Origin: CAWAND01 sp963807065
GTDB taxonomy: Bacteria > Chloroflexota > Anaerolineae > Anaerolineales > E44-bin32
Length of the DNA: 64,000 bases
Assembly: GCA_963807065.1 (NCBI GenBank)
Contig: CAWDZQ010000003.1
Coordinates: 310,001 to 374,000, forward strand
Reading direction: 5' to 3'
Numbering within the stretch: position 1 is the stretch's first letter; the number at the start of each line of letters is the position of its first letter. The notes below the pieces were generated by a model. It was not told where the DNA came from. It saw nothing but the letters and a program-made list of their open reading frames with translations, and did no database searches. The position numbers were made by a program, and so were the translations under genes. Shown here piece by piece: positions 44,013-52,312 of the stretch.

Positions 44013-45185
44013 TCAAGCAGCCACCCGAGCCAATTCCCGCCACGCGCCGGACCGATCGGGGACATAAGTGACGCGCTCGGCCAGGCTGGCATCGATCAAC
44101 GAATCCAACTGCACCTTGGCCTCGATCTCGGCCACATGGTCCAGCCTGGCCCGTGTCGCGGGATGCCGGGCGACGATGGAGCAGCAATCCTTGTAGGCCA
44201 GATTGGCTGTCTCGTCCAAATCCAGCTCGATCCCCAAATCGATGATCTCCTGCTTGTCGTAGGCGATCAGGGGCCGGAAGATGGGCAGCCCGACAGCGGC
44301 GTCAACAGCCGCCAGGTTCTCTAGCGTCTGCGATGCGACCTGCCCCAGGTTGTCCCCTGTGTACAGGCCAAGCACGCCGCGCTCATCGGCCAAACGCTCG
44401 GCGGTCAGGGCCATGAAGCGCCTGAACACGATCAGCTCCTGACGTTGGTAGGTTGAGAGCCCGGCTGTGGCCAACTGAAAATGATGGTACGGGATGTAAT
44501 GGAGCACCATCCGGGGAATGTACCGCATCAAGCGACCGGCCAACTCGCCCACCTTTGCCCGATGTGCGTCTGCCGCCCTCCCGAACGCGTGAAAGTGGAG
44601 CAGCTCAATGTCCGCCCCCCGTTTGGCCATCAGAAAAGAAGCCACAGCCGAATCTATCCCCGCCGAGAAAAGGCCCATCAACCTACCCGAGACCCCGACG
44701 GGCAGCCCGCGCCAGGCCCTGCCCTTTTGGGTGTACAGAAACGTGCCGGAGCCGGTGACTTCGACGTGCAGCAGGTAGTCTGGGCGAGACAGATTGACGC
44801 GTGCGCCGTACTCGCGGTCCAGCGCGCCCCCGATGATCGCCTCCAGTTCTTGCGAAGTGTGTTCGAACTGTTTGGTGGCACGTTTGACCCGGACAGCGAA
44901 GGTCATCGCCTGGCGCATCTCATCAGCGGAGTACGAAAGGGCCGCCTCCAGGATAGCGTCCAACGCGGTGGGGACCTTGACGACCTCTGACCACCAGGCC
45001 ACGCCGAGCACGTTGCCCAGGTCCAGGGGATGATCGCTCTCAACCGTTAGCCGGCCACGCCGCCGATCGACGCGGCAACCAGGATGCTGCTGCTTGATGT
45101 TTCGCACCAGCTGGTTCTCAAAGTCGGGTCAATTCTTACCCTTGAGCGCAATCTCCCCGTAGTGAACCATGTAAAGATGGGACAT
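44013..45185 (-). CDS. thiI: tRNA 4-thiouridine synthetase ThiI (in-frame UGA)
   Basis: The THUMP/PP-loop enzyme that thiolates U8 of tRNA. The N-terminus reads MSHLYMVHYGEIALKGKN from the ATG at 45185, then a TGA at 45131-45129, then PDFENQLVRNIKQQHPGC in the same frame and onward to 44013. Homologues have GKNRP, so an arginine codon (CGA) has become TGA. The THUMP domain follows, then the PP-loop GLFSAGIDSAVASFLMAKRG and YTGDNLGQVASQTLENL. There is no rhodanese domain, so it is the short form. Without read-through the gene would have to restart internally and lose its conserved N-terminus. Confidence 0.85.
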
Positions 45186-45228
45186 CCAAACTCGCCTCGC
45201 GACTAAGGGAGTTGCCCGCCAGCAGATT

Positions 45229-45666
45229 TCAGCTGCCAGTCAGGTGTGCTTCCAGGCTGATCTCTACGCCGGCCAGAGCGCGGGAAACCGGACAATTCTG
45301 CTTGGATGTTTGGGCTATCTCCTGGAAGGTGGCCTCATCGATCCCGGGCACCACGGCCGAGGTTTCGAGCTGGATGTGGGTAATCGTCCAACCAGCCTCC
45401 TTCTTTTCCAGGCTGAGGTTGGCTTGGGTGGCTATCGACTCCGGGGCATGGCCCGCCCTGGTGAGCGCCCCTGCGAACGCCATCGAGAAACAGCCGGCGT
45501 GGGCTGCCCCGATGAGTTCCTCCGGGTTGGCGCCTTCCGCCAATTCGAAGCGGGAGGGCGCCGAGTACCCTGCTTCGTATGCCCAATTGTCGGATCCGAA
45601 CGACATGGTGCCCTGGCCCGATGCCAGATCGCCCTTCCATTCAGCTTTTCCAATACGAAGCGGCAT
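45229..45666 (-). CDS. OsmC/Ohr-family peroxiredoxin
   Basis: 145 residues with the two redox cysteines of OsmC: C59 in GAAHAGCFSMAFAG and C125 in SKQNCPVSRAL. It reduces organic hydroperoxides with low-molecular or lipoyl thiols. GAGAGG 8 nt before the ATG at 45666 sets the start; a longer in-frame version is not conserved. A close upstream neighbour of thiI on the same strand, 43 nt apart. Confidence 0.9.
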   Translation of the reverse strand: MPLRIGKAEWKGDLASGQGTMSFGSDNWAYEAGYSAPSRFELAEGANPEELIGAAHAGCFSMAFAGALTRAGHAPESIATQANLSLEKKEAGWTITHIQLETSAVVPGIDEATFQEIAQTSKQNCPVSRALAGVEISLEAHLTGS

Positions 45667-45858
45667 GAACAAAACCTCTCTTTCCTTTTGCGAAGCGCAC
45701 AACTTTCGGGTGGAGAGAAGCACTCGGCCGGCCGGTGCCTCCCAGTCTTCCATTATACCGGCCATCGTCGACAGGGGATCTCCACAGGCAACCTACGGGA
45801 GTTAGCCTCATAGAATGGTTTTCGGGGGGACTGCCGAGGATCATAGACTGAGAGAACC

Positions 45859-46556
45859 ATGGGTGTCGCGCCGTCTTGTTTGATCTGGACGGCGCGCTCC
45901 ATCAGACCGAACTGCTCAAAGCCGCCTCTTATGCCCAAGCCGCCCACGAGCATTGCCCTGAGGTGGTTCCTTCCGGCGTCGTGGAGGCCTTTAAAGACGT
46001 TAGCCTCGGCATTGCTTTCGAGGTTTGACTTGGAAGTGGCGGCCATCCGTCGGCTGGCCGAGTTCGGGTTGCAACCCCCCTGGCAGGCTTTCGTCCCAAT
46101 CCGATTGCACATCCACAACAGGCTGGTCTCTGATCCCGATGCACTGCGCAGCCATCGTCGGCAGCACAATGGCGAACGAGTTGAATTGCGCCGGCACGCC
46201 CTGGCGACCAGGTCCCATTGTGACCACGCGCAAGCAATCCTGGCCGTGCTGGGGTTGCAAGACTCCTTCACTATCGTGGCCACGCGGGACGACGGGTGAT
46301 CCCAAAGCCCGATCCCGAAATCTGTCAGCTCGCCCCACACCACCTGGATATGCCGGCATCGGAGATTCTGAACCTCGAAGACTTTCCGGCAGGCATGAAG
46401 TCGGCGCTTGACGCCGGGGTGAGTGTCATCGCCGTCATCACGCCCTTCGCCATCGACTGTTTCCACCGGGGCAACCCGCCTCCCCCAGACCGCATTGTCG
46501 ACGACCACGCCGCCGTCATCCTGCTGTTCGATCGATTGCTGAACAGCGGGGTGTAG
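45859..46556 (+). pseudogene. Decayed HAD-superfamily hydrolase (beta-phosphoglucomutase-like)
   Basis: Recognisable HAD pieces occur in turn in different frames. Motif I AVLFDLDGALHQTELL starts at 45870 in one frame and stops at about 46027; RFDLEVAAIRRLAEFG to QAILAVLGLQDSFTIVATRDD continues in a second frame to about 46299; PKPDPEICQLAPHHLDMP and LNLEDFPAGMKSALDAGV with IVDDHAAVILLFDRLL come in the first frame again to 46556. The stretch around HRRQHNGERVELRRH looks further scrambled or deleted. At least two and probably more indels are needed, so this gene looks inactive. Confidence 0.7.
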
Positions 46557-46588
46557 GACCTGTTTTTTCCGCCCCGGGCGCGGTCCAT

Positions 46589-46606
46589 ATGTGATTTTTT
46601 TCACAT
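46589..46606. promoter_or_regulatory. TGTGA-N6-TCACA palindrome over the atp promoter
   Basis: ATGTGATTTTTTTCACAT is a perfect palindrome with a T6 spacer. It ends 5 nt before an extended -10 (46611-46619), covering the -35 region, the position expected of a repressor site. Confidence 0.6.
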
Positions 46607-46610
46607 TCTG

Positions 46611-46619
46611 TGATATTAT
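46611..46619 (+). promoter_or_regulatory. Probable atp operon promoter, extended -10
   Basis: TGATATTAT lies about 175 nt upstream of the first atp gene. A second candidate, TGGTAAACT at 46765-46773, is closer to the gene. Confidence 0.45.
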
Positions 46620-46794
46620 CCGGCCGAGCGGAAGCCGGGTTCTAGCGGCCGAGAGGCGAGATGTCCCATCCTCGACGCACGTCCATCTTTTACGCACGCA
46701 CCAGGAATAGAATGTCGGAGTATGTGGGCTTGGGACGGGACACCTTGATCCCGAGATACGCTCATGGTAAACTCGCCCGGGGCCAGCGGCTGGA

Positions 46795-47034
46795 TTGAAG
46801 AACAACCCGAAGGTCGTGCTAGTTTTTCAGGTAGTAGGCGTAGGGTGGTACGTGGCCTTGTCGCTCTTGGGCGGCATATTGGGCGGCCACTGGCTGGACA
46901 ATCATTTCAGCACCCTTCCCGTCTTCACCCTGATCGGGCTTGTTGGTGGAAGCGTCCTGGCTTTCTATGGCGCCTATCACATGGTGCGACCGCTGGTCGG
47001 TCCTGATGACGACACCAAGGACGGAGGTACTTAG
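46795..47034 (+). CDS. AtpZ/AtpI-family small membrane protein
   Basis: 79 residues from a TTG start: KNNPKVVLVFQVVGVGWYVA, GGILGGHWLDNHF, and two helices (about 10-32 and 42-62) match the AtpZ / AtpI-type proteins that begin F-ATPase operons and assist c-ring assembly or Mg2+/Ca2+ transport. Its TAG stop overlaps the GTG start of atpB. No strong ribosome-binding site precedes the TTG. Confidence 0.8.
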   Translation: MKNNPKVVLVFQVVGVGWYVALSLLGGILGGHWLDNHFSTLPVFTLIGLVGGSVLAFYGAYHMVRPLVGPDDDTKDGGT

Positions 47035-47939
47035 TGTCGCCGAACGCCAAGCTTAAGGTCTCAGCGGCGGCGTTGGTGGTGATTGGCCTCGGAATCGCTG
47101 GCCTCTACAACGGCGCGATTGGCGCCGCTTTCTTTGGGACCAACAAACTCCTTTCTGTCCCCCACGTAGAATTGGCGGCTCCAAAGCTGTTCGAGATTGG
47201 CGGCCTGGGTGTCACCAATACCATCCTTTCCTCCTGGCTCACATCCCTGCTCCTCGTTTTGCTGCTGGTTGGCGGCATGCGCGGCGGCAACCTGATCCCG
47301 CATGGATTGCAAAACTTCGTCGAATGGGTCATGGAGGCGCTGTACGGCTTCGTAGAAGGCGTGGCTGGCGAGCACTACGCTCGGCGTTTCTTCCCCCTGA
47401 TTGGCACCATCTTCCTTTTTGTCTCGTTTAACGCGTGGTTGGCCCTGCTGCCCATCTATCAAAGCCTGGGGTTCATCCAGGATGGCCATGTCGAAGTCCA
47501 CCTGCTTCGCTCAGCCGGTACTGACCTGAACATGCCCTTGGCCGTGGCCATTGTTTCGGGTGTCTTCGTCGAGTACTGGGGGTTCCGCGCCCACGGCCTC
47601 AAGTATGTCGAAGAATTCTTTCGCGTCAGGCAACTCGGTGGGGGCCTGCGAAGAATCTCGCTCTTGGACATTTTCACCGGGGTGGTTGACGCCGCCGTCG
47701 GCCTTCTCGAACTCTTGAGCCATTTTATCCGAATCATCAGCTTCACCTTCCGTCTCTTTGGAAACATGACGGCGGGAGAGATCGTCCTCGTCGTGGTTGC
47801 CTTCCTGGTTTCATTTGTACTCGCTGTGCCGTTCTACGGGCTTGAGCTCCTGGTCGGTTTCATTCAGGCTCTGATCTTCGCCGGGCTCACCCTGGCCTTC
47901 GTAACCGTGGCCGTGGGGGGGCATGAGGAGGAGACCTAG
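47034..47939 (+). CDS. atpB: ATP synthase F0 subunit a
   Basis: 301 residues, polytopic. The essential arginine is in ISFTFRLFGNMTAGEIVLVV, and the C-terminal helix ELLVGFIQALIFAGLTLAFVTVAV is typical. It forms the proton half-channels against the c-ring. GTG start overlapping the preceding stop (TAGTG-type junction). Confidence 0.94.
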   Translation: MSPNAKLKVSAAALVVIGLGIAGLYNGAIGAAFFGTNKLLSVPHVELAAPKLFEIGGLGVTNTILSSWLTSLLLVLLLVGGMRGGNLIPHGLQNFVEWVMEALYGFVEGVAGEHYARRFFPLIGTIFLFVSFNAWLALLPIYQSLGFIQDGHVEVHLLRSAGTDLNMPLAVAIVSGVFVEYWGFRAHGLKYVEEFFRVRQLGGGLRRISLLDIFTGVVDAAVGLLELLSHFIRIISFTFRLFGNMTAGEIVLVVVAFLVSFVLAVPFYGLELLVGFIQALIFAGLTLAFVTVAVGGHEEET

Positions 47940-47999
47940 TGTCTTGCGCCGGAAAGGCACTTCGGCCGAAGGTGGCACCGGGTACTCCTTGGGGTTGCA

Positions 48000-48137
48000 A
48001 TGACCATCAAAGAAACTCAATACGAACCTACGCCTACCGATGTCGTCAAGTTGGCCAATAGACAAGAACTGGCTGGACGTACGGCCGCCGCACCCACATC
48101 AATGATCGCCTCAAGGAGGGAACGTAATGGATGTTAA
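48000..48137 (+). CDS. Possible 45-residue ORF between atpB and atpE
   Basis: ATG at 48000 reads MTIKETQYEPTPTDVVKLAN and continues to a TAA overlapping the atpE start. Only a weak GGGG precedes it and no family is recognised; it may be chance in a 187-nt leader. Confidence 0.2.
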   Translation: MTIKETQYEPTPTDVVKLANRQELAGRTAAAPTSMIASRRERNGC

Positions 48138-48360
48138 TGTTGCACGGATGATTGCCGCCGGATTGGCGACCGGGCTGGGGATGTTCGGCCCGGCCATCGG
48201 CATCGGCATCATTGGCTATTCGGCCATGAATGCCTTGGGCCGCAACCCGGAGGCTCGCAGCGCCATCCTCACCAACATGATTTTGGCCATCGCCTTCGCC
48301 GAAGCCATCGGCATCTACGTCCTGATCGTGGCCATTATCCTCGCGCTGGTGGCCACCTAG
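48127..48360 (+). CDS. atpE: ATP synthase F0 subunit c
   Basis: 77 residues, a two-helix hairpin: AGLATGLGMFGPAIGIGIIG, the polar loop GRNPEARSAI, and the ion-binding glutamate in AIAFAEAIGIYVLIVA (about residue 59). There is no Na+-site glutamine pattern obvious in helix 1, so proton coupling is likelier. AAGGAGGG precedes the ATG. Confidence 0.95.
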   Translation: MDVNVARMIAAGLATGLGMFGPAIGIGIIGYSAMNALGRNPEARSAILTNMILAIAFAEAIGIYVLIVAIILALVAT

Positions 48361-48394
48361 GCCCCGGACACCCAGATCGTAGAAGAGGGATACT

Positions 48395-48940
48395 GTGCAT
48401 TTTGCAGGGCTGTTACAAGAAGGTGGAGGGACCGGGGGCCTGGGGACGCTGGGCTTTGACCTTCCAAGTCTCATCGTCTACCTGGTCAATTTCACCCTCT
48501 TGCTCGCCATCCTCTACTTCTTCGCGTACAAGCCGTTCCTCAAGTTGATGGACGAACGGTCCCGGCGCATCAAGGAGGGGCTTGAAGCGACCGAGCGCGC
48601 CAAGGAGGAAGCGGCCAGAATGCAGGCCGACATGGAACGACAGCTCGAGGAGGCGCACAAAGAGGGGCAGCAGTTTATCGATCGAACAAGGGAAATTGCC
48701 GATCGGTACTTGAAGGAAGAACGAGAAAACGCCCGCAGAGAGGTGGAAGCTCTGTTGGAACGGGCCCGCACCGATATCCAACGCGAACGCGACGAGGCCA
48801 TGGATCAGGTGCGTCAGCACTTTGCCGACCTCGCCATCCGTGCCGCCGAGCAAGTGGTCGGCCGCGCCCTGGACGGCAAGGACCACCTGGATATCATCGA
48901 GGATGTCCTGGCGGAGAGCAACGACTTGGGGAACAACTAA
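48395..48940 (+). CDS. atpF: ATP synthase F0 subunit b
   Basis: 181 residues, GTG start with AGAGGG 6 nt upstream. One N-terminal helix (LIVYLVNFTLLLAILYFFAY) and a long charged coiled coil, with the KPFLKLMDERSRRIKEGLE hinge. Peripheral stalk of the enzyme. Confidence 0.93.
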   Translation: MHFAGLLQEGGGTGGLGTLGFDLPSLIVYLVNFTLLLAILYFFAYKPFLKLMDERSRRIKEGLEATERAKEEAARMQADMERQLEEAHKEGQQFIDRTREIADRYLKEERENARREVEALLERARTDIQRERDEAMDQVRQHFADLAIRAAEQVVGRALDGKDHLDIIEDVLAESNDLGNN

Positions 48941-48944
48941 GACG

Positions 48945-49481
48945 ATGACGCTCCATTCCACCGCCACACGCTACGCTCAAGCTGCGTTTGAGCTGGCCCA
49001 AGAAGGCAAGGAGCGGAGTGCATGGCAGGAAAGTCTGTCGCGCCTGGCGGATCTCCTTGACAACCAGGACCTGCGGGACTTCCTAGACGCGCCCTTGATA
49101 CCCGACCCGGAGAAGCATGCCGCCCTCCAGGCGTTGGCTCCCGACGCCCCGAGGCTCGTCCATAACCTGGTTGGAGTCTTGCTCAGGAACGGGCTGGTGT
49201 CTCTCCTGCCCTTAGTCGCCCAGGAGTTCCAGCGACTGGTGGACCAGCAGGATGGCGTTGAGCGGGCCACGGTGACTACTGCTATCCCGGTAGATGATGA
49301 TGTCGTCGAGGCGATCCGCCAAAGGCTTGAAGAGCTAACCGGCAACAAGGTTGATGTCGCAGTCGATGTCTCCCCATCCATTCTGGGCGGATTCGTCGCC
49401 CGAGTCGGCGACCGACTGATTGACGGCAGCACCAGAACACGGTTCAAGCAGCTGCGGGGGAAGATGGTTGCCGGGCGATAA
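48945..49481 (+). CDS. atpH: ATP synthase F1 subunit delta
   Basis: 178 residues from the ATG at 48945: STATRYAQAAFELAQEGK, a six-helix N-domain, and the C-terminal SILGGFVARVGDRLIDGSTR signature. It links the b stalk to the alpha3beta3 head. Starts 4 nt after atpF. Confidence 0.93.
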   Translation: MTLHSTATRYAQAAFELAQEGKERSAWQESLSRLADLLDNQDLRDFLDAPLIPDPEKHAALQALAPDAPRLVHNLVGVLLRNGLVSLLPLVAQEFQRLVDQQDGVERATVTTAIPVDDDVVEAIRQRLEELTGNKVDVAVDVSPSILGGFVARVGDRLIDGSTRTRFKQLRGKMVAGR

Positions 49482-49721
49482 CACGGGGAAGGTCCCCGTG
49501 ATAACGTCCAGATTCTGAATGAGCATCCAAAGGGAGCGCGGCGGTCGAATCTCGCAGCGGCGGTGAACCGGAGCGAAGCATGGCAAGCCTCCCTTGAGAT
49601 GGCTTCGAGCGAGAACTAACCGCACTCTGATGGCGGCATCACCTGGTCAGCGACAGGAAAGAAGCTCGACCGTCCAGGCCATCAGCAGTGCGATCACGAT
49701 CATGAAGTGGAGGTTAGACAA
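49482..49721 (+). other. 240-nt gap inside the atp operon with a hairpin
   Basis: A hairpin CACGGGG/CCCCGTG (49482-49488 with 49494-49500) follows the atpH stop directly. The rest holds no convincing gene; it ends with the GGAGG site of atpA. The hairpin could protect or separate mRNA segments, since F1 subunits are needed in excess. Confidence 0.45.
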
Positions 49722-51251
49722 ATGATGGCTGTCCGCGGCCAGGACATTACTTCTGTACTCAAACGCCAGATAGAAGAATTTGGCGGGACGACCAGCATGG
49801 TCGACATCGGCGTGGTCGTGGATGTGGGGGACGGAATTGCGCATATCGACGGCCTGTCCGGCGCCAAGTTCGGCGAATTCGTGGAGTTCACCGACAGCGA
49901 AACCGGCGAGATCGTGGTGGGGCTGGCGTTGAATCTAGGCGAGGACCTCATCGGCGCCGCCATCCTGGGAGATGACATCGGGATCAAAGAAGGCGACATG
50001 GTGCGCTCGACCGGCGAGTTGGCCGAGGTGCCGGTTGGAAAGGCACTTGTTGGGCGCGTGGTGGATGGATTGGGCAGGCCGATCGACGGGAAGGGTCCCG
50101 TTAAGGCCTCGACGACCTATCCCGTCGAGCGCATGGCACCGGGAGTAACCACGCGGAAGGGTGTGGACACTCCCGTACAGACCGGGATCAAAGCCATTGA
50201 CGCCATGATCCCCCTTGGCCGCGGCCAGAGACAGCTCATCATCGGCGACCGTTTCACCGGCAAGAGTGCCATCGCCGTCGACACGATCATCAATCAGAGG
50301 GGCGGCGACCTCACCTGCATCTACGTCGCCATCGGTCAGAGGACCAGCAAGGTGGCCCAGGTGGTGGCCACGCTGGAAGAGCATGGGGCAATGGAACACA
50401 CGATCGTTGTGGCGGCCAACGCCGCCGACCCCGCCCCTCTGCAGTATCTCGCCCCCTACGCCGGCTGCGCTATGGCTGAAGAAATCATGGACCATGGGGG
50501 AGATGCCCTAATCGTGTATGACGACCTGTCCAAGCACGCTTGGGCGTACCGGCAGATCTCCCTGCTGCTGAGGCGCCCCCCCGGCCGAGAAGCTTATCCG
50601 GGTGATGTCTTTTACCTGCACAGCCGTCTGCTCGAGCGCGCCGCCAAGATGGACGATGCTCACGGGGGCGGCTCGATCACCGCCCTGCCGATCATCGAGA
50701 CCCAGGCAGGCGACGTGTCGGCTTACATTCCAACAAATGTGATCTCCATCACCGATGGTCAGATCTACCTTGAAGCCGACCTGTTCAATTCGGGTATCCG
50801 GCCGGCGGTCAACGTGGGCAATTCCGTCTCCCGCGTGGGAGGCTCGGCCCAGACCAAGGCCATGCGACGGGTGGCGGGGCGGCTTCGGCTCGATCTGGCC
50901 CAATTCCGGGAGTTGGCAACCTTCGCCCAGTTTGGAACGGCCGATCTGGACGCCGCAACTCGCACGCAGCTCGAGCGGGGCCAGCGGATCACCGAGGTAC
51001 TCAAACAGCCCCAGTTCGAACCGATGGAGCTGGGTCAACAAGTCGCCATCATGTACGCCGTCATCAACGGCTTTCTGGATGACGTACCGATCGATAAGGT
51101 CAAGTCTTGGGAAACCGAGTTCCATGTATTCATCGAAGCCGCTCATCCTGAAATCCGGCGAAAGATCATGGAGACCGGACAGCTAGATGATGAAGCCCAA
51201 GAACTCCTGAAGAACGCGATCGAGGAGTTCAAGAAGGCGTTCGCCGTCTAA
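49722..51251 (+). CDS. atpA: ATP synthase F1 subunit alpha
   Basis: 509 residues. An N-terminal beta barrel (VDIGVVVDVGDGIAHIDGL), P-loop GDRFTGKSAIAVDTII, and VISITDGQIYLEADLFNSGI with IRPAVNVGNSVSRVGG carrying the arginine finger region. Common homologues have GDRQTGKT/GDRxTGKT; F and S here are mild changes. GGAGG is 8 nt before the ATG at 49722. Confidence 0.96.
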   Translation: MMAVRGQDITSVLKRQIEEFGGTTSMVDIGVVVDVGDGIAHIDGLSGAKFGEFVEFTDSETGEIVVGLALNLGEDLIGAAILGDDIGIKEGDMVRSTGELAEVPVGKALVGRVVDGLGRPIDGKGPVKASTTYPVERMAPGVTTRKGVDTPVQTGIKAIDAMIPLGRGQRQLIIGDRFTGKSAIAVDTIINQRGGDLTCIYVAIGQRTSKVAQVVATLEEHGAMEHTIVVAANAADPAPLQYLAPYAGCAMAEEIMDHGGDALIVYDDLSKHAWAYRQISLLLRRPPGREAYPGDVFYLHSRLLERAAKMDDAHGGGSITALPIIETQAGDVSAYIPTNVISITDGQIYLEADLFNSGIRPAVNVGNSVSRVGGSAQTKAMRRVAGRLRLDLAQFRELATFAQFGTADLDAATRTQLERGQRITEVLKQPQFEPMELGQQVAIMYAVINGFLDDVPIDKVKSWETEFHVFIEAAHPEIRRKIMETGQLDDEAQELLKNAIEEFKKAFAV

Positions 51252-51343
51252 TCTGAGCCTGACCGACGGGATCAGCCTGACGGGCAAGAAGCAATCAGGC
51301 TGATCCCGGAAGACTGGGCGCAGCAGTTCGAAGAGAGCGACGT

Positions 51344-52204
51344 ATGGCCAGTTTGCGGCAGATTCGCCGCCGAATCAGAACCACAGAGAACACGGCCAAG
51401 ATTACGCGTGCGTTGGAGATGATCGCCGCCTCCAAAATGCGCCGCGCCCAGCAAAGGGTGCTGGCTGGCAGACCCTACGCCGAAAAGATGCGCGAAGTCC
51501 TCGCTGATCTGGCGGCGCAACCTCGGGGCAGCCGCTCCGAGCAGCCGCTGCTTGAGGATCGGGATGTTCAGAACATCGGGATCGTCCATATCACACCAGA
51601 CCGAGGAATGTGCGGCGGCCTCAACGCTAACCTGAACCGGGCCGCCGGTCAGTTCATCTTGGAGGCTGAAGTTCCGGTCACGTTGATCACCGTGGGGCGC
51701 AAGGGGCGCGACTTCATGGTGCGCTATGGACGGGACGTTCGGGCGGTGTTCACGGATTTGGGCGACAACCCTGGGCTGCAGGACGTGCTTCCGATCGCCC
51801 ATCTGGTGATCCAGGATTATGCAAGCCGCAGGATCGACCGTGTCTACCTGTCCTACAGCCGGTTCATCAACACCGCCGTCCAGCAGCCGATGATGGAGCA
51901 GCTGCTGCCGGTGGAGCCAGCACCATTGAGTGCGTCACAAGCGGTCGGGTACATTTACGAACCGTCCAGCGACGAAGTACTCAACGCCCTGCTCCCGCGT
52001 TTTGTCGAGATGGAGATCTACCACACGTTGCTTGAGGCGATCGCCAGTGAACAATCGGCCAGGATGGTCGCCATGCACAGCGCCACCGACAACGCACACG
52101 ACATGCTGAGTGACCTGACCCTGTTGAAGAATAAGGTCCGGCAGGACACGATCACCAGGGACTTGCTCGACATCGTGGGGGGTGCGGCGGCCCTGGAAGG
52201 ATAA
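51344..52204 (+). CDS. atpG: ATP synthase F1 subunit gamma
   Basis: 286 residues, the central rotor shaft. SLRQIRRRIRTTENTAKITRAL and MIAASKMRRAQQRV at the N-terminus and MHSATDNAHDMLSDLTLLKN at the C-terminus form the paired coiled coil; GMCGGLNANLNR is the Rossmann part. Confidence 0.95.
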   Translation: MASLRQIRRRIRTTENTAKITRALEMIAASKMRRAQQRVLAGRPYAEKMREVLADLAAQPRGSRSEQPLLEDRDVQNIGIVHITPDRGMCGGLNANLNRAAGQFILEAEVPVTLITVGRKGRDFMVRYGRDVRAVFTDLGDNPGLQDVLPIAHLVIQDYASRRIDRVYLSYSRFINTAVQQPMMEQLLPVEPAPLSASQAVGYIYEPSSDEVLNALLPRFVEMEIYHTLLEAIASEQSARMVAMHSATDNAHDMLSDLTLLKNKVRQDTITRDLLDIVGGAAALEG

Positions 52205-52312
52205 GCGGCGTGACGGGCAAAGCTGCTTTCAAGAGGCTGCCCATTTCCGCCGAAGACGACCTGATGACGAACGACGATCATTCTCTCGCTCAAGACTGAG
52301 ATGGAGTAGGCA

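Noticed and set aside
45105..45131. Selenocysteine recoding of the UGA in thiI
   Set aside because: The residue is arginine in homologues, not cysteine, and the downstream sequence shows only a loop-less CCAGCTGG palindrome, not a SECIS-like stem-loop. A point error or nonsense change is simpler.
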